Shown: piece after piece, positions 52,701 to 59,085 of the stretch
Numbering within the stretch: the stretch's first letter is position 1
How the letters are laid out: the number at the start of each line of letters is the position of its first letter
NCBI GenBank assembly: GCA_038380435.1
Contig: JAWZYU010000013.1
Location: 9,561,901-9,625,900 of the forward strand
Reading direction: 5' to 3'
From: Ryuthela nishihirai
Taxonomy: Eukaryota; Arthropoda; Arachnida; Araneae; Heptathelidae
Length of the DNA: 64,000 bases
The notes under the pieces: model-generated
Seen by the model: only the letters and a program-made list of their open reading frames with translations
Told to the model about the DNA's origin: nothing
The model's database searches: none
Made by a program: the position numbers and the translations under genes

Positions 52701-54390
52701 GAAGTTGAACAAAATTGCAAATATCTCAAGAAATCCTTTTTAGAATTTAGCGAAAGTTTCGGAGTTTGGTTGGTTGTTTATTTGGGATTTTATGGCAAAT
52801 AGACAACTTAAGCCATAATGTGCCAGAATGTTCCAGAGGACATTTAATATCACATAAAGTATATTAATATTTACATTTGAAATAAGAAATATATTGGAAT
52901 ACTTGTTCAATTATAAAATAAAATTTCCAATCAAAGAATGTATTGGTAATTTTTTCCAATTATGAGAAATTATAGATCACCATATATAATACGTTGAAGT
53001 TAACGCTATTTAGTAAGGAGTGTGATTAACCCCCAACAGCAGTACAACTTGCACAACGAGCTCTCATATTTCTAATAAGGTTTCTTCTACGATGCAGAGG
53101 GCAGCAAATACCACTCCTCTACAAGAGCATTTCTCAGCTTGTCTTTGAAGGGGTGTTGACGACTCGCAACTCATGTCCCACGTGTGTCCCCAAAGCGTCC
53201 CATGCATCTTCAATGGGATTCAGGTCTCGGTACCTTTCTGCCCAATCTCTTCTCTGGATATCTTTTCACTCTTAAGATAATTCCTCCACTATCTGAACTC
53301 TGTGTGCACGAGCGTTATCATCCATAGAAATGAATTCTGACCCAATGGCACCTCTGGAAAAACTCGCTTTAGGCTCTAGGATCTGGTCTCTGTATCTTAG
53401 GGCAGTTAGAGTCCCTCCTGTGGAGACATGCAGATCAGTGCGGCCATCGATAGTGATACCTCCCCAGACCGACAAACCACTCCCACCAAAATGATCCCCA
53501 TATTCAATGGGTCATCTCTCGAGATGCCGATAATCACTACTTACGATATTTCGTGATTCATGATAAAAGATCCCCATCGATGAAGGGTCCAATTGAGGCG
53601 TTGCCTGCTCCTTTCCAGTAGTGCTCTCCGATGAGCTGAGGTTAGAGGTATGCACAATACAGAGAGCTTCTAGCATATCATCCTCTCTCACGAAGTGGTG
53701 ATGACACAGTTGCTCTGAATACTCTCTTTCAGACGGCAGCTGAGAGCTCCGATATCATTCTATTGCGCCTTGCAGTTAGGGACAGGAAAAGTCATCTTGA
53801 ACTGTTGCTGCTCTGGTTCAGTCTTGAAAACATCTCCAGAGTCTGAAAATTACACTTTCTGACACATTCATGAATCTGTCAACCTCTCTATGTGATAGTC
53901 CGATGGCTCTCCACCTCTAACCATCATCCAAATGTTTCCTCCTTCGCATCTTTTAAACAAAACTCTAATCCGAAACTCTCGATAAAGCCACTTTTAATCG
54001 GAAACGAGAAACGCCCGTTCCTGAATGAATGAAATCGCAAGCTTAATTTGCATATCACAGTCTTTAGCGTTGAGAAATGGGAATTTAGTAGCTGATAAAT
54101 GTTATTTCACGTTAAATATACTCTGAAACCTTCATTAAATTTCAAAAAGGATTTATTGAGATATTTGCAATTTTGTTCAACATCAATACATTGTTTGGAA
54201 GCAAATTTAATTTTAATTAGTTTCTTAGTAAGCAGATTACAAAATTTCTTCGATAGGTGCATAAGGCATTTGAAATATGAACCGTGCCAGGGTTCTGTTA
54301 CATTTTATATCAATGAAATCACTCACCATAATCCACTGCAGCAACCAGGCCAATTGCCAAAGCAAAGAAAGCCACGTGAAAGAAATTCAT
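25645..54390 (-). CDS. Cobalamin-binding protein, transcobalamin / gastric intrinsic factor-like (CG3556-like), eight exons
   Basis: Exons, in transcript order: 54390-54327, 50519-50297, 44881-44610, 38859-38705, 36050-35867, 32334-32151, 26104-25974, 25712-25645. All introns are GT-AG, phases agree at every junction, and the sum is 1281 nt: 426 residues plus TAG. Residues 1-18 form a signal peptide, so the product should be secreted. Residues about 22-295 read as the alpha/alpha cobalamin-binding domain, with family motifs DTEAMATMALSC (187-198), QREDGSFGNVYTSAVVIQ (221-238) and GTYFVLPLL (274-282). Residues about 316-424 match DUF4430, with FGPLITSI (369-376), YWMLY (388-392) and VEDNDHIVFWY (411-421). 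Four cysteines (122, 158, 198, 295) could make two disulfides; N-glycosylation sequons are at N97, N251, N303, N342 and N396. The vertebrate relatives bind and carry vitamin B12. B12 binding here is inferred from family, and an arthropod relative may bind another ligand. Length is normal for the family and no break is seen. Confidence 0.92.
25974..26104 (-). CDS. Exon 7 of the cobalamin-binding protein gene
   Basis: The acceptor is TTCGTTTCAG and the donor GTAAGT. It encodes residues 361-405 with the DUF4430 core FGPLITSIG and YWMLY and sequon N396. Confidence 0.92.
26797..27025. mobile_element. hAT-type MITE
   Basis: Terminal inverted repeats: CAGTGGTTTTCAACC on the left; the right end, read in reverse, is CAGGAGTTCTCAACG. 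Flanking 8-mers CTCTATCC (26789-26796) and CTCTAGAT (27026-27033) agree at five of eight positions, as expected for a decayed 8-bp hAT target duplication. Inside, GTACCCC and its reverse repeat near both ends, as in Charlie/Tip100-like elements. It has no transposase and lies in intron 6 of the cobalamin-binding gene. Confidence 0.8.
27763..27770 (+). promoter_or_regulatory. Possible TATA box upstream of an orphan frame
   Basis: TATAAATA lies 30 bp before an Inr-like CCATTAC and 124 bp before an ATG at 27887. Confidence 0.3.
27887..28192 (+). CDS. Orphan 101-residue basic frame
   Basis: The frame starts MTEHDKIYQKIECIKSKTEK and is rich in Lys, Arg, His and Thr; it ends at TAG. A TATA-like box and an AATAAA (28458-28463) bracket it, which would suit a small intronless unit antisense to the cobalamin-binding gene within its intron 6. 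I recognise no family. It could equally be a chance frame or the ORF1 start of a degraded retroelement, since a LINE C-terminus in the same orientation lies at 29085. Confidence 0.25.
   Translation: MTEHDKIYQKIECIKSKTEKHIPRLKMIKKRAIPSKTRKRSECKRQKSHSYQISTATHHLLHQQAPPTTKNLHSTEGDLHRYSPQHLNKKVNFIGLQYTNL
29085..29568 (+). mobile_element. Jockey-like LINE, C-terminal fragment with A tail
   Basis: The frame at 29093-29326 reads NAPWFLKSKNIHKALGI, then ILTYIKISASPFYDSVG. This matches the 'APWYV...IH.DL.I' region that ends jockey-type ORF2 proteins. A UTR-like stretch then ends in a poly-A run at about 29556-29568. Confidence 0.6.
29676..29845 (-). mobile_element. SINE family B, degraded copy
   Basis: The body CTCAAGCAGCTATTTGCCAC, TCTGACAGGAGCC and GACCTCAGCAGAAAGA is recognisable, then a decayed tRNA head (CTCGAACACAGGTC). 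Confidence 0.65.
29850..30680. other. AT-rich intron sequence, nothing recognised
   Basis: Within intron 6 of the cobalamin-binding gene. No repeat or coding signal is supported. Confidence 0.4.
30688..30830 (+). mobile_element. tRNA-like SINE head, related to family B
   Basis: A perfect T-arm (CCGGGTTCGAGTCCCGG) with box B, preceded by a box A-like TGGTGCGCAGTGG and followed by GATGGCATGGAT, as in SINE-B. The body past about 30760 diverges, so it is either an old copy or a sister subfamily. Confidence 0.5.
31255..31375 (+). mobile_element. SINE family A, degraded fragment
   Basis: Traces of GCCATCCAGCG, CCCTTCCACTG and GTGTTGCTCAGAGG occur in SINE-A order. Confidence 0.4.
31515..31735. repeat. 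40-bp tandem repeat, about five units
   Basis: TCCATTGGA recurs at 31532, 31571, 31611, 31651 and 31691, so spacing is 39-40 bp. The unit core is GCGAAAATCGGCAGCTCTGG followed by CCAAGGCTCA. Since 40 is not a multiple of 3, the same peptide motif (HPLEAKI / IHWRRKS) moves between frames. This explains the overlapping 104- and 107-codon frames, which are probably not genes. Confidence 0.9.
32151..32334 (-). CDS. Exon 6 of the cobalamin-binding protein gene (start of DUF4430)
   Basis: The acceptor is CCTGTCTTCAG and the donor GTGAGT. It encodes residues 300-361, from the inter-domain linker (sequon N303) into the DUF4430 start, VRYGLRVGDG. The segment NDTFFKVMQTA resembles the family's 'TFYEVMQLA' strand-helix. 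Confidence 0.9.
32510..32665 (-). mobile_element. SINE family B copy
   Basis: The body CCTCAGCAGAAAGACAACAC and ATCCATGCCTTATTCTGGG leads to a reverse tRNA head with GGTTCGAACCCAGGTC and GCGCTAACCACACGG. Confidence 0.75.
32850..35190 (+). mobile_element. CR1/jockey-like LINE, 5'-truncated, recently decayed
   Basis: Blocks in order: linker (33032-33259), RT N-terminus with FKNKKSAGYDNIS and PVYKKGNKNDFKNYRPISL (33326-33718), QFGFRKGRGTETALL near 33780, FMDLEKVFDTVDHEILISKL (33818-34009), YGVPQGSVLGPTLFLIFIND near 34060, the catalytic TFADDTSLTL near 34140, LLGVYIDSSLSWKMHI (34322-34513) and a C-terminus FDYLAPKMFNSLPIIIRN (34609-35010). There are five or more frame breaks. The 3' end has a TTATTATTATAATAAAC tail. 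It sits in intron 5 of the cobalamin-binding gene. Confidence 0.87.
35867..36050 (-). CDS. Exon 5 of the cobalamin-binding protein gene
   Basis: The acceptor is CTTCTTCTTCAG and the donor GTAAGT. It encodes residues 239-300: the end of the alpha/alpha domain (AINYLLSQQ, GTYFVLPLL), sequon N251 and cysteine 295. Confidence 0.92.
36060..37130. other. Intron 4 sequence, no gene supported
   Basis: A minus-strand ATG frame (36586-36471) ending at a GTGAGT donor was considered and not accepted. Otherwise nothing is recognised. Confidence 0.4.
37140..37720. repeat. Dispersed non-coding repeat (family E), rearranged copy
   Basis: 37200-37330 matches the 2170-2300 block in the same orientation (GAAGTGAATACGAACTCAG, CACCATCGATGTG, TTTTAGGGCGCATATA). 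37370-37700 matches the 1550-1740 block in the opposite orientation (GAAATTTCCGCCCTCTC, GTTGAAGTCGACC). This suggests an inversion or two inserted copies. Confidence 0.4.
37720..38700. other. Intron 4 sequence next to exon 4, nothing recognised
   Basis: AT-rich with no repeat family seen. Confidence 0.4.
38705..38859 (-). CDS. Exon 4 of the cobalamin-binding protein gene
   Basis: The acceptor is TTTATTTGCAG and the donor GTAAAG. It encodes residues 187-238 with the two most diagnostic motifs of the family, DTEAMATMALSC and EDGSFGNVYTSAVVIQ. It ends in phase 0. Confidence 0.95.
38870..40800. other. Intron 3 sequence, nothing supported
   Basis: A 39598-39819 frame of 73 codons has no family signature. 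CGTCACATGTGG occurs twice, at about 39926 and 39952. No gene or known element. Confidence 0.35.
40880..41660 (+). repeat. Dispersed non-coding repeat (family E), copy 3
   Basis: It has the same two-block order as 1030-2350: GGAAATTTCACGTGGTCGAT and AGTAATATCTCGAATGAAGG first, then TTTTAAGAACGCATATAGAA about 450 bp later. Confidence 0.4.
41930..43890 (+). mobile_element. I-clade-like LINE 3' half with well-preserved RNase H
   Basis: Frames in order: FHKFLGVVLDSELKWSKYI and RSRLEHGGFLL (41964-42245), QNRAVRICLAQLP (42226-42558), RNase H (42512-43054) and a C-terminal cysteine region TRLRTGTTRLNDQMH, CDTCRTKETVSHVLLNC (43169-43765). The RNase H shows FTDGS, ELVAIEMAL, LSDCRSV and WIPRHVGVIGNE, matching the D-E-D-H/D catalytic pattern, with KIAKGA at the end. 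Only three or so frame breaks are visible, so it is younger than most elements here. It lacks the RT core and endonuclease (5'-truncated) and lies in intron 3 of the cobalamin-binding gene. Confidence 0.85.
44330..44510 (+). mobile_element. RTE-type LINE, 3' coding fragment
   Basis: It encodes LLWFGHVVNRQNKALMNRVM and KRGRLRMRWVDNAKQD, matching the C-terminus of the element at 18977-22660. It ends about 100 bp from the exon 3 splice donor. Confidence 0.75.
44610..44881 (-). CDS. Exon 3 of the cobalamin-binding protein gene
   Basis: The acceptor is TCTTTTCAG and the donor GTAAGG. It encodes residues 96-187, including the family-typical GQLALYVNAFVAVCRN stretch and cysteines 122 and 158. An RTE-type LINE fragment lies about 100 bp beyond its donor in the intron. 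Confidence 0.93.
45050..45855. other. Intron 2 sequence before the minisatellite, nothing recognised
   Basis: AT-rich, with poly-T stretches near 45570. No gene. Confidence 0.4.
45860..47640. repeat. Higher-order minisatellite of ~30-bp monomers
   Basis: The base monomer is about 30 bp (TTCCAAGCAGCCCATTAATC then ATCACTGGGC). From 46090 on, five diverged monomers form a 148-149 bp unit. The marker CAAATTTGACATTAC recurs with spacings of 149, 148, 148, 149, 148, 149, 148, 179 and 148 bp. The two unit types tend to alternate (GCAGCCC with GAGCTTCC versus GCAGACC with GGCTTCC), giving a 297-bp super-unit in part. The 179 step is one extra 30-bp monomer. The left edge (45860-46090) holds more diverged monomers. 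It lies in intron 2 of the cobalamin-binding gene. Confidence 0.92.
48308..48402. repeat. 24-bp tandem repeat, four units
   Basis: GTTCAATGGTTAAAGTGGTA plus AAAA is repeated in near-exact copies inside the 3' UTR of the reverse LINE. Confidence 0.9.
49203..49574 (-). mobile_element. SINE family A, nested in a LINE
   Basis: A near-complete reverse copy runs from GAGTTGGGCTGTTTTACC to the tRNA head (CTGGGACTCGAACCTGG). GAATGGC at 49196-49202 and 49575-49581 is a short target duplication. Confidence 0.82.
49706..49850 (+). mobile_element. tRNA-derived SINE (family C)
   Basis: tRNA-like head with a perfect T-arm (GTGGG TTCGAAT CCCAC), box A-like GGTGCAGTGGTTAGC and a partial acceptor stem (GCCGATG / ACGGC). 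It is followed by GCAAAACCAAT, as at 2999. Probably not a working tRNA because the acceptor stem has mismatches. Confidence 0.55.
50297..50519 (-). CDS. Exon 2 of the cobalamin-binding protein gene
   Basis: The acceptor is a T-rich tract ending TTTTTTAG and the donor is GTCAGT. It encodes residues 22-96, the start of the alpha/alpha domain, including DGWPFGNTHQAITALYLA. It enters in phase 1 and leaves in phase 2. Confidence 0.92.
50684..50767. repeat. 33-bp tandem repeat, 2.5 units
   Basis: AGTGTTAATTTCTTAAATTA recurs at 50688, 50721 and (partly) 50754. Each unit is itself partly palindromic (AGTGTTAATTT / AAATTAAACACTT). Confidence 0.85.
51162..51546 (-). mobile_element. Full-length SINE family A
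   Basis: A complete reverse copy, from the GGGTTGGG tail to the GGGGCG start, with tRNA head. TGAATACAATGT flanks it at 51150-51161 and 51547-51558, a 12-bp target duplication, so this is one of the younger insertions. It lies in intron 1 of the cobalamin-binding gene. Confidence 0.9.
51690..52062 (-). mobile_element. SINE family A, diverged full-length copy
   Basis: It starts TTGTTGGGCTGTTTCACC and runs through GGACCCCGAGGACTCAGAG, a short internal deletion, and a reverse tRNA head near 51995-52060. Confidence 0.82.
52699..54186 (-). mobile_element. Tc1/mariner transposon with ~45-bp terminal inverted repeats, inactive
   Basis: The left end (52699) and right end (54186) share inverted GTTGAACAAAATTGCAAATA, then TCTCAA.AAATCCTTTTT. 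Both sit next to TA, the Tc1/mariner target. The minus strand carries transposase pieces: LHVSTGGTLTALRYRDQIL, GSEFISMDDNARAHRVQ (catalytic DDN..H) at 53272-53475, and a C-terminal remnant near 53150. Stops and frameshifts are present. A LINE 3' tail (near 52765-52860) is nested inside. The right end is 140 bp from exon 1 of the cobalamin-binding gene, within intron 1. Confidence 0.88.
52765..52860 (-). mobile_element. I/jockey-type LINE 3' end fragment nested in the Tc1 element
   Basis: GGTTGGTTGTTTATTTGGGA and TTTTATGGCAAATAG match the 3' end of the reverse LINE at 47893 (GTTGGTTGTTTGGGGTTTTA). Confidence 0.5.
54327..54390 (-). CDS. Exon 1 of the cobalamin-binding protein gene (signal peptide)
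   Basis: The exon encodes MNFFHVAFFALAIGLVAAVDY plus one base of the next glycine codon, with a likely signal cleavage after A18. The donor reads GTGAGT on the minus strand. This ATG was chosen because a TATA box lies 53-59 bp upstream and the hydrophobic leader starts directly at it. Confidence 0.88.
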
Positions 54391-54442
54391 TTTCTTCGCC
54401 TTCGTGATCGTCGGTGAGTTGTTCGTATCGTTTCGCAACCCA

Positions 54443-54449
54443 TTTTATA
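54443..54449 (-). promoter_or_regulatory. TATA box of the cobalamin-binding protein gene
   Basis: On the minus strand the sequence reads GCTATAAAATGG. Counting about 30 bp downstream puts the start site near 54415-54418, where an Inr-like CTCACC occurs, leaving a short 5' UTR of about 25-30 nt before the ATG at 54390. This is a positional inference with no transcript evidence. Confidence 0.6.
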
Positions 54450-54887
54450 GCATCTCCGACGATCACCTGCGAAGTGCGTTATCAGCCTGCGCCACCTGCT
54501 CCGAAGAAGTTCTTGAAATTGTTCAATTTCCAGGAAATGAACCGTCACTTCCTCTTTGCAGATATCGCGTGACTACTTCGCATTCTTGACGAGGAAAAGC
54601 TTCTCGTGGTGTTTGCGCTATTGGCTCGTGGAAAAGCTTGCACCTGCGATGAGAATACCCACGGATAGCAAACAGGATGCAGAGCAATCAACTCTCCAAG
54701 GTGACATTCAGCTTTTTCGTATCGAGTATGCCTCTCGAGAGGAAAGAACGAAAAGCGATGTTGTCGATTAATATCAAGCATATCGAAGTTTTTTCGCCTC
54801 TCATAGATTCAGATAAATGATGGGAATAAAAAAAAACCCTCTGAATTTTGGGGTCTGCATGATAATTCTGTAAATGTAAAAAAAATA

Positions 54888-55060
54888 CCCCCTCAAGCAG
54901 TTGCTTGCCACAGAAGTCTGACAGGAGCCTGTCAGTTTATATGCCATAGTAGAAGATCTGAGAGAATGGCAGGACCTCAGCAGAAAAACGACACACACAC
55001 ATCCATGCTTTACCCCGGGCTCGAACCCAGGTCCCGTAGATCAGTAGCCGTCTGGTGAAC
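54888..55060 (-). mobile_element. SINE family B
   Basis: CCCCCTCAAGCAGTTGCTTG, the common body, and a reverse tRNA head GGCTCGAACCCAGGTCCCG. The head end is cut short. It lies about 470 bp upstream of the presumed start site of the cobalamin-binding gene. Confidence 0.8.
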
Positions 55061-55260
55061 GAGGTGATCAGCGAAACCAAAGGTAGCATTGGGAAAGCTT
55101 CCTGCTTGGAGAAGCGAATCTGTGGGAGAGGGGGGAGCGGAGTGTCTCAGGAAATGAAACTCAGAATGATTAAGAGTAAAACGTGTGTAGGAACTGGAGT
55201 TGCTAAATGTCCGAAAAGAAACAGCGAATGGGTGGGGTGAACAACGTGTCTTAACAAGAG

Positions 55261-55286
55261 AGAAGAATTGGGGGGGGGGGGGGGCG
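55261..55286. repeat. Poly-G run
   Basis: About eighteen G in a row, a likely site of polymerase slippage or sequencing error. Confidence 0.85.
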
Positions 55287-55544
55287 TATGAGTTGTTCAA
55301 AGCCATTTATTTTCCATGGAACCCTAAATGTCCTACTTTTGCAACTTTTCTCTTAACAGATGAATATCGATTCATTTCCCTCAAATAATTCAAGTTTGTT
55401 TAATGTTAATGGAAGCATCCATCGAGATAAGCAAATCAAAAAGTACAATGCTGGCCACGTCGATGAAAAATACAAATTTTCCAGGGCATTCATAAAAGAA
55501 CCTTGACTTTTTAAAATAAAAAAATATTTTACGTAGTGCAATAG

Positions 55545-55890
55545 TTGGGTTGTTTTGCCTCTGAGCGACACTTTTAAGTTCATAATGTTGTAAATGGAGA
55601 GGTAACAAAGACCCCAAGATTGAGGAAGGGGATCCACGGGACCGCTTTTAGGAGAAGGAAACCTTCCGTCAAGGCCAGCCAGGATGTCTTCAATTTGTCC
55701 ATAGTATGGCTCTCTTGGACATACAACCACAGCTTAACGTCCCATCCGACGGACGGCGGCCTTTCCTAGCCCATCCCTTTCTTACCGAGGGCGATATGGA
55801 TTACAGAGGAAATTCTGAACGAAGACAGATTTAGGACTTAAACCTAGGAACTGAAATTAGGAGCTTGCCGCTTTACCGACTGATTCAACT
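55545..55890 (-). mobile_element. SINE family A, diverged copy
   Basis: Runs from GTTGGGTTGTTTTGCCTCTG through GTCCCATCCGACGGACGGCG to a decayed tRNA head (GGACTTAAACCTAGG). Confidence 0.78.
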
Positions 55891-55894
55891 GCCA

Positions 55895-56865
55895 GTAGGA
55901 TAAACATAAGGAAACCTCTCTGTAATAACCCTGAATCATATGCGAGAGTTGGTAAAGGCTTGTAACAATTGGTTTAGCACTGTTAATGGAGTTAGACAAG
56001 AGTGCATTTTGTCTCCTTTTATCTTTAGTTTGGTTACTGATTATGCTATGCGGAAAACTTTGCAAGAAAGGGGAAGATTTTCACCTCAAAATAGAATGGA
56101 GATTTGAAAATTTCTGATTTATATTATGCGGATGATTTGGCCCTTTTGGCAAATAATGTGATGAGAGGAACTCTTTCATTCGAGCTGTTCATGAGACTGA
56201 TAGTAGAGGAGGTTAATGAGAGCTAAAATGACGAAAATAATAATAACTTTATTTCCATATTCATTTATAAAAATCATTACATAAAAAATTTACAGTCAAA
56301 GTTTGAATGGAAACTACAAGAACAAAATAAAATTAAAACGATAAAAAAATAAAACCAAAGAATATAACTTTAGCATTTCCTAAATAATATTACCAAGGGG
56401 TATAAACAAACTCGCTCAGGTAAATAAATAAGTTATGCACAAATCAACAGGCAATATTAGCTGGAAATACTAAAGAAAGTAATTTTAATTAATTACATTG
56501 AACAAAAATTCAAAATCATTTCTCTTCATTAAAATTTCTCTAAATTTGAGCTTAAATGAAATTTGATTGCTTAGATTTCTGATATCATCTGCTAATGAAT
56601 TGAATATTTTTGAAGCTGGGTAGAAAAGGTTATTTCAACAGACAGTTTTTTTTTTAACTTTCGGACAACGAAAATTCTTCCCGATTATTCTCTAGAATGC
56701 TATGACTTTGCCTTTAATTTAAACCGCTCACAATTATTAAAGAGAAATAGTCTGGACTCGAATAAAAGAGTTTCTGAGTGTTGGAAGAGAATTGGTCAGG
56801 CAGGTTGTGCTTCAATTCTTCTGAATAGTTTCATCCTTGAGCAAGTGTCTCAGTTTAATTATCTA
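55895..56865 (+). mobile_element. RTE-type LINE fragment split by another LINE
   Basis: RT-core sequence (GAGTTAGACAAGAG, CATTTTGTCTCCTTTTATC, TATGCGGATGATTTGGCCC, the YADD-like box) corresponds to 21570-21840. After an insert at about 56235-56775 it resumes at GAATTGGTCAGGCAGG and ends at CAGTTTAATTATCT, matching 21890-21960. Confidence 0.75.
56235..56775 (-). mobile_element. CR1-type LINE 3' end inserted into the RTE fragment
   Basis: On the minus strand it reads a C-terminus (ASKIFNSLADDIRNLSNQ, LKFREILMKRNDFEFLFN), then a UTR ending AATAAAGTTATTATTATT. The host LINE resumes cleanly on the other side, so the order of events is readable: RTE first, CR1-type second. Confidence 0.7.
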
Positions 56866-56870
56866 GTTCA

Positions 56871-57440
56871 CTGTGTGAATGATAGCTAGGTAGTCACTGC
56901 AAGGAGAGCTCTGAACCAATCTCCTGTGACGATGCATAGAACCGGCCAGGCCTAGCACCTAAAGTCCGACCCCTCCTTCTCGTGGTGCAGACCGTTAGTA
57001 CCTTTCAAAACAGATACTCTCTTGTGGAAGTGAACGGAAGGAGAGGGCTGACAGATTAGTGTGGCCTACTGATTTGGACAACTATGGCTCCTTTTCGTTT
57101 TTTTTTCTACCTTGCTGAGGAGTGGTCAACCACACAGGGTCCTGGTGCTCACCATATAAACCTACTGGACTGAAATAAGGCTCCGAGATTGATTATGGAT
57201 CGATTATTTGCTGCACCGGTGGGCTTCTGTGGAATTAATATCTTACGTTGTGTTTTCTGTTTGTTTGTGGGTTGACAGCCCCAAGTGAATAGATTCACAG
57301 GATGCGTTTTATCAGCTGGTGGATAATCCTGAGCAGAGGCCATTGCCTCTGATCAGGACCTCACATCTTTGCTTACTTTGAGTTACCTGACATCTTGCTT
57401 CTACGGGAATCGTCAAACTTATATTGGAGGAAATCCTACA
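56871..57440 (+). mobile_element. RTE-type LINE, 5' UTR fragment
   Basis: From CTGTGTGAATGATAGCTAGG onward it follows 18977-19500 closely (GCATAGAACCGGCCAGGCC, CAGCCCCAAGTGAATAGATT, GGTGGATAATCCTGAGCAGA). It starts 5 bp after the previous fragment stops. Confidence 0.75.
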
Positions 57441-57739
57441 TTCTTTTTGTCGGACGTACATCTTGGAGCTCCTATTAGCGGGCCGTGTCCCGCCACCCTT
57501 CATGACCCTGATCAGCATCGGTTGACCATCTGGGCCTCTTCGGACCTATAAGTGCCATTAATTTTTATTGCTCTTGCCCCTCCCATCGTCAGTCTCCGGG
57601 TTATAGCGTCTTCTGTGTTGTGTGCTGCCGAAGTTCAAGTAGACCGAGATTTTGGACTAATTACTCCACTCTCCTACTCGTCGTGGATGACTGTCGTTTC
57701 TTACTCTGCCAGTGGATCTTTTTTCAAACGCATATCTAT

Positions 57740-57985
57740 TCCCCTCAGAACAATGATTCCAATTTGCAACAGATGTGGAGATGCAATAACTCCGACTGCA
57801 TCATACGTTGCAGAGGATGCAAAGGAAAATTGCACTTCGCTTGCTCGGGCACAACAGAGAAAAAGTATAAAAAGTCTCCTGGAAGAGAAGAAAGCGCGGT
57901 TGTGCTGTGAATGCAAATTGAACAAAACAAACCCAAAAGCGCTTTTAGGTGTGGGGAAAAAGGGACCATTCGCTACCTGAGAACC
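57740..57985 (+). pseudogene. LINE ORF1 start with PHD-type zinc finger
   Basis: Across two frames it reads MIPICNRCGDAI, then IIRCRGCKGKLHFACSG and KKARLCCECKL: a C-x2-C...C-x2-C...H-x2-C...C-x2-C pattern as in PHD fingers that open the ORF1 of some jockey/CR1-type LINEs. A frameshift separates the first CxxC pair from the rest. RT remnants follow from 58476 in the same orientation, which supports the LINE reading. Confidence 0.55.
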
Positions 57986-58079
57986 AACACGTGACTTCTA
58001 CGCAGACAATACCCAACTATAGCACCAACTACGGTGAGGCGGTAGCCTTGCCAGCTGAGGAGCTGCTGTTCGGCACCAC

Positions 58080-58960
58080 GTGACAGTCAATCAGGAGGCG
58101 GTTGACTGCTGTTGCGCCTTACAACGCTTGCTCTCTGTGGATCAAGACATTTCTCTGTGGTGTATGTTGATAAGAAAATTACCGATTCTGAACACTTTCT
58201 CTAGTATACACCAGAAAAATTGCAGATCACTATGCGTTCCTTTTCCAAAAAACCCTGTTACTCTTGAAGATAATTTTAATGCTGTAGCTCCCGTTTTCCT
58301 AACAGTTTTTGTTTACCTGAAATTACTGATTTCGATGTTCGGAGCATTGTTAATAAAATCAGTGAAAAAAATCTCCCGGAATCGATAATATACACATTAA
58401 CCGCATTAAATATTCAAATTAATAGTCAATTAAAATTCAATAACATAAAATATCTTTAAAATTCTGGCAAAACTCTTGAACATTGTTTACACTACTGCTG
58501 TTATACCTCCAATGTTAAAGACATCTATAACAAGACCGATGCAGAAATCAGGAGACCAGAAACAAATTTCTAACTGTAGACTAATTGTAACTTTGCCAGT
58601 GATTGAGAAAATTGTCGAGCGACACGTTTCCAATCACCTAGCAAAATTTCTAAGTAAAAACAATCTGATCTCATAAAAGCAATTCGGATTTCAAGCAAAC
58701 AAAAGTACTATCTTACCACTGGAAAAATTTACTGGCGAAATCAATGAAAACATCAGCGATGGTAAGGTCACTTGCATTATCTTCGCAGGTCTTAGTAAAG
58801 CTTTCGACATCTTGGATGTCCATATTCTTCCACAAAAACTATAAAAATTGGGAATACGTGGGCCTCTGCTTCATTGGTTCAAAAATTTTCTTACTAACCG
58901 CTGTACTCTAACAAGAATTACTAATTACAAAGAAGAAATAGAAGGTGGGATCTCGTGGCA
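58080..58960 (+). mobile_element. Jockey/CR1-like LINE RT relic
   Basis: Segments KQISNCRLIVTLPVIEKIVE (58476-58676), QFGFQANKSTILPLEKF near 58685, IIFAGLSKAFDILDVHILPQ near 58780 and GIRGPLLHWFKNFLTNR (58848 on) follow the RT order. It is broken by stops and cut by a SINE at about 58960. Confidence 0.65.
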
Positions 58961-58964
58961 CCCT

Positions 58965-59085
58965 GTGTTGAGGAAAGACACAGACTGGGCAGCAGTTAGG
59001 AGCCCAGGAAGACTCCTGTCAAAGCCATAGTGCGTGTTCTGTAACATGCACAAGGCATGGCTCTCCTGCACACGGGGCCACGGCA
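58965..59085 (-). mobile_element. SINE family A, short fragment
   Basis: GGGCAGCAGTTAGGAG, CTCCTGTCAAAGCCAT and GGCTCTCCTGCACACGGGGC follow SINE-A order in reverse. Confidence 0.65.
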
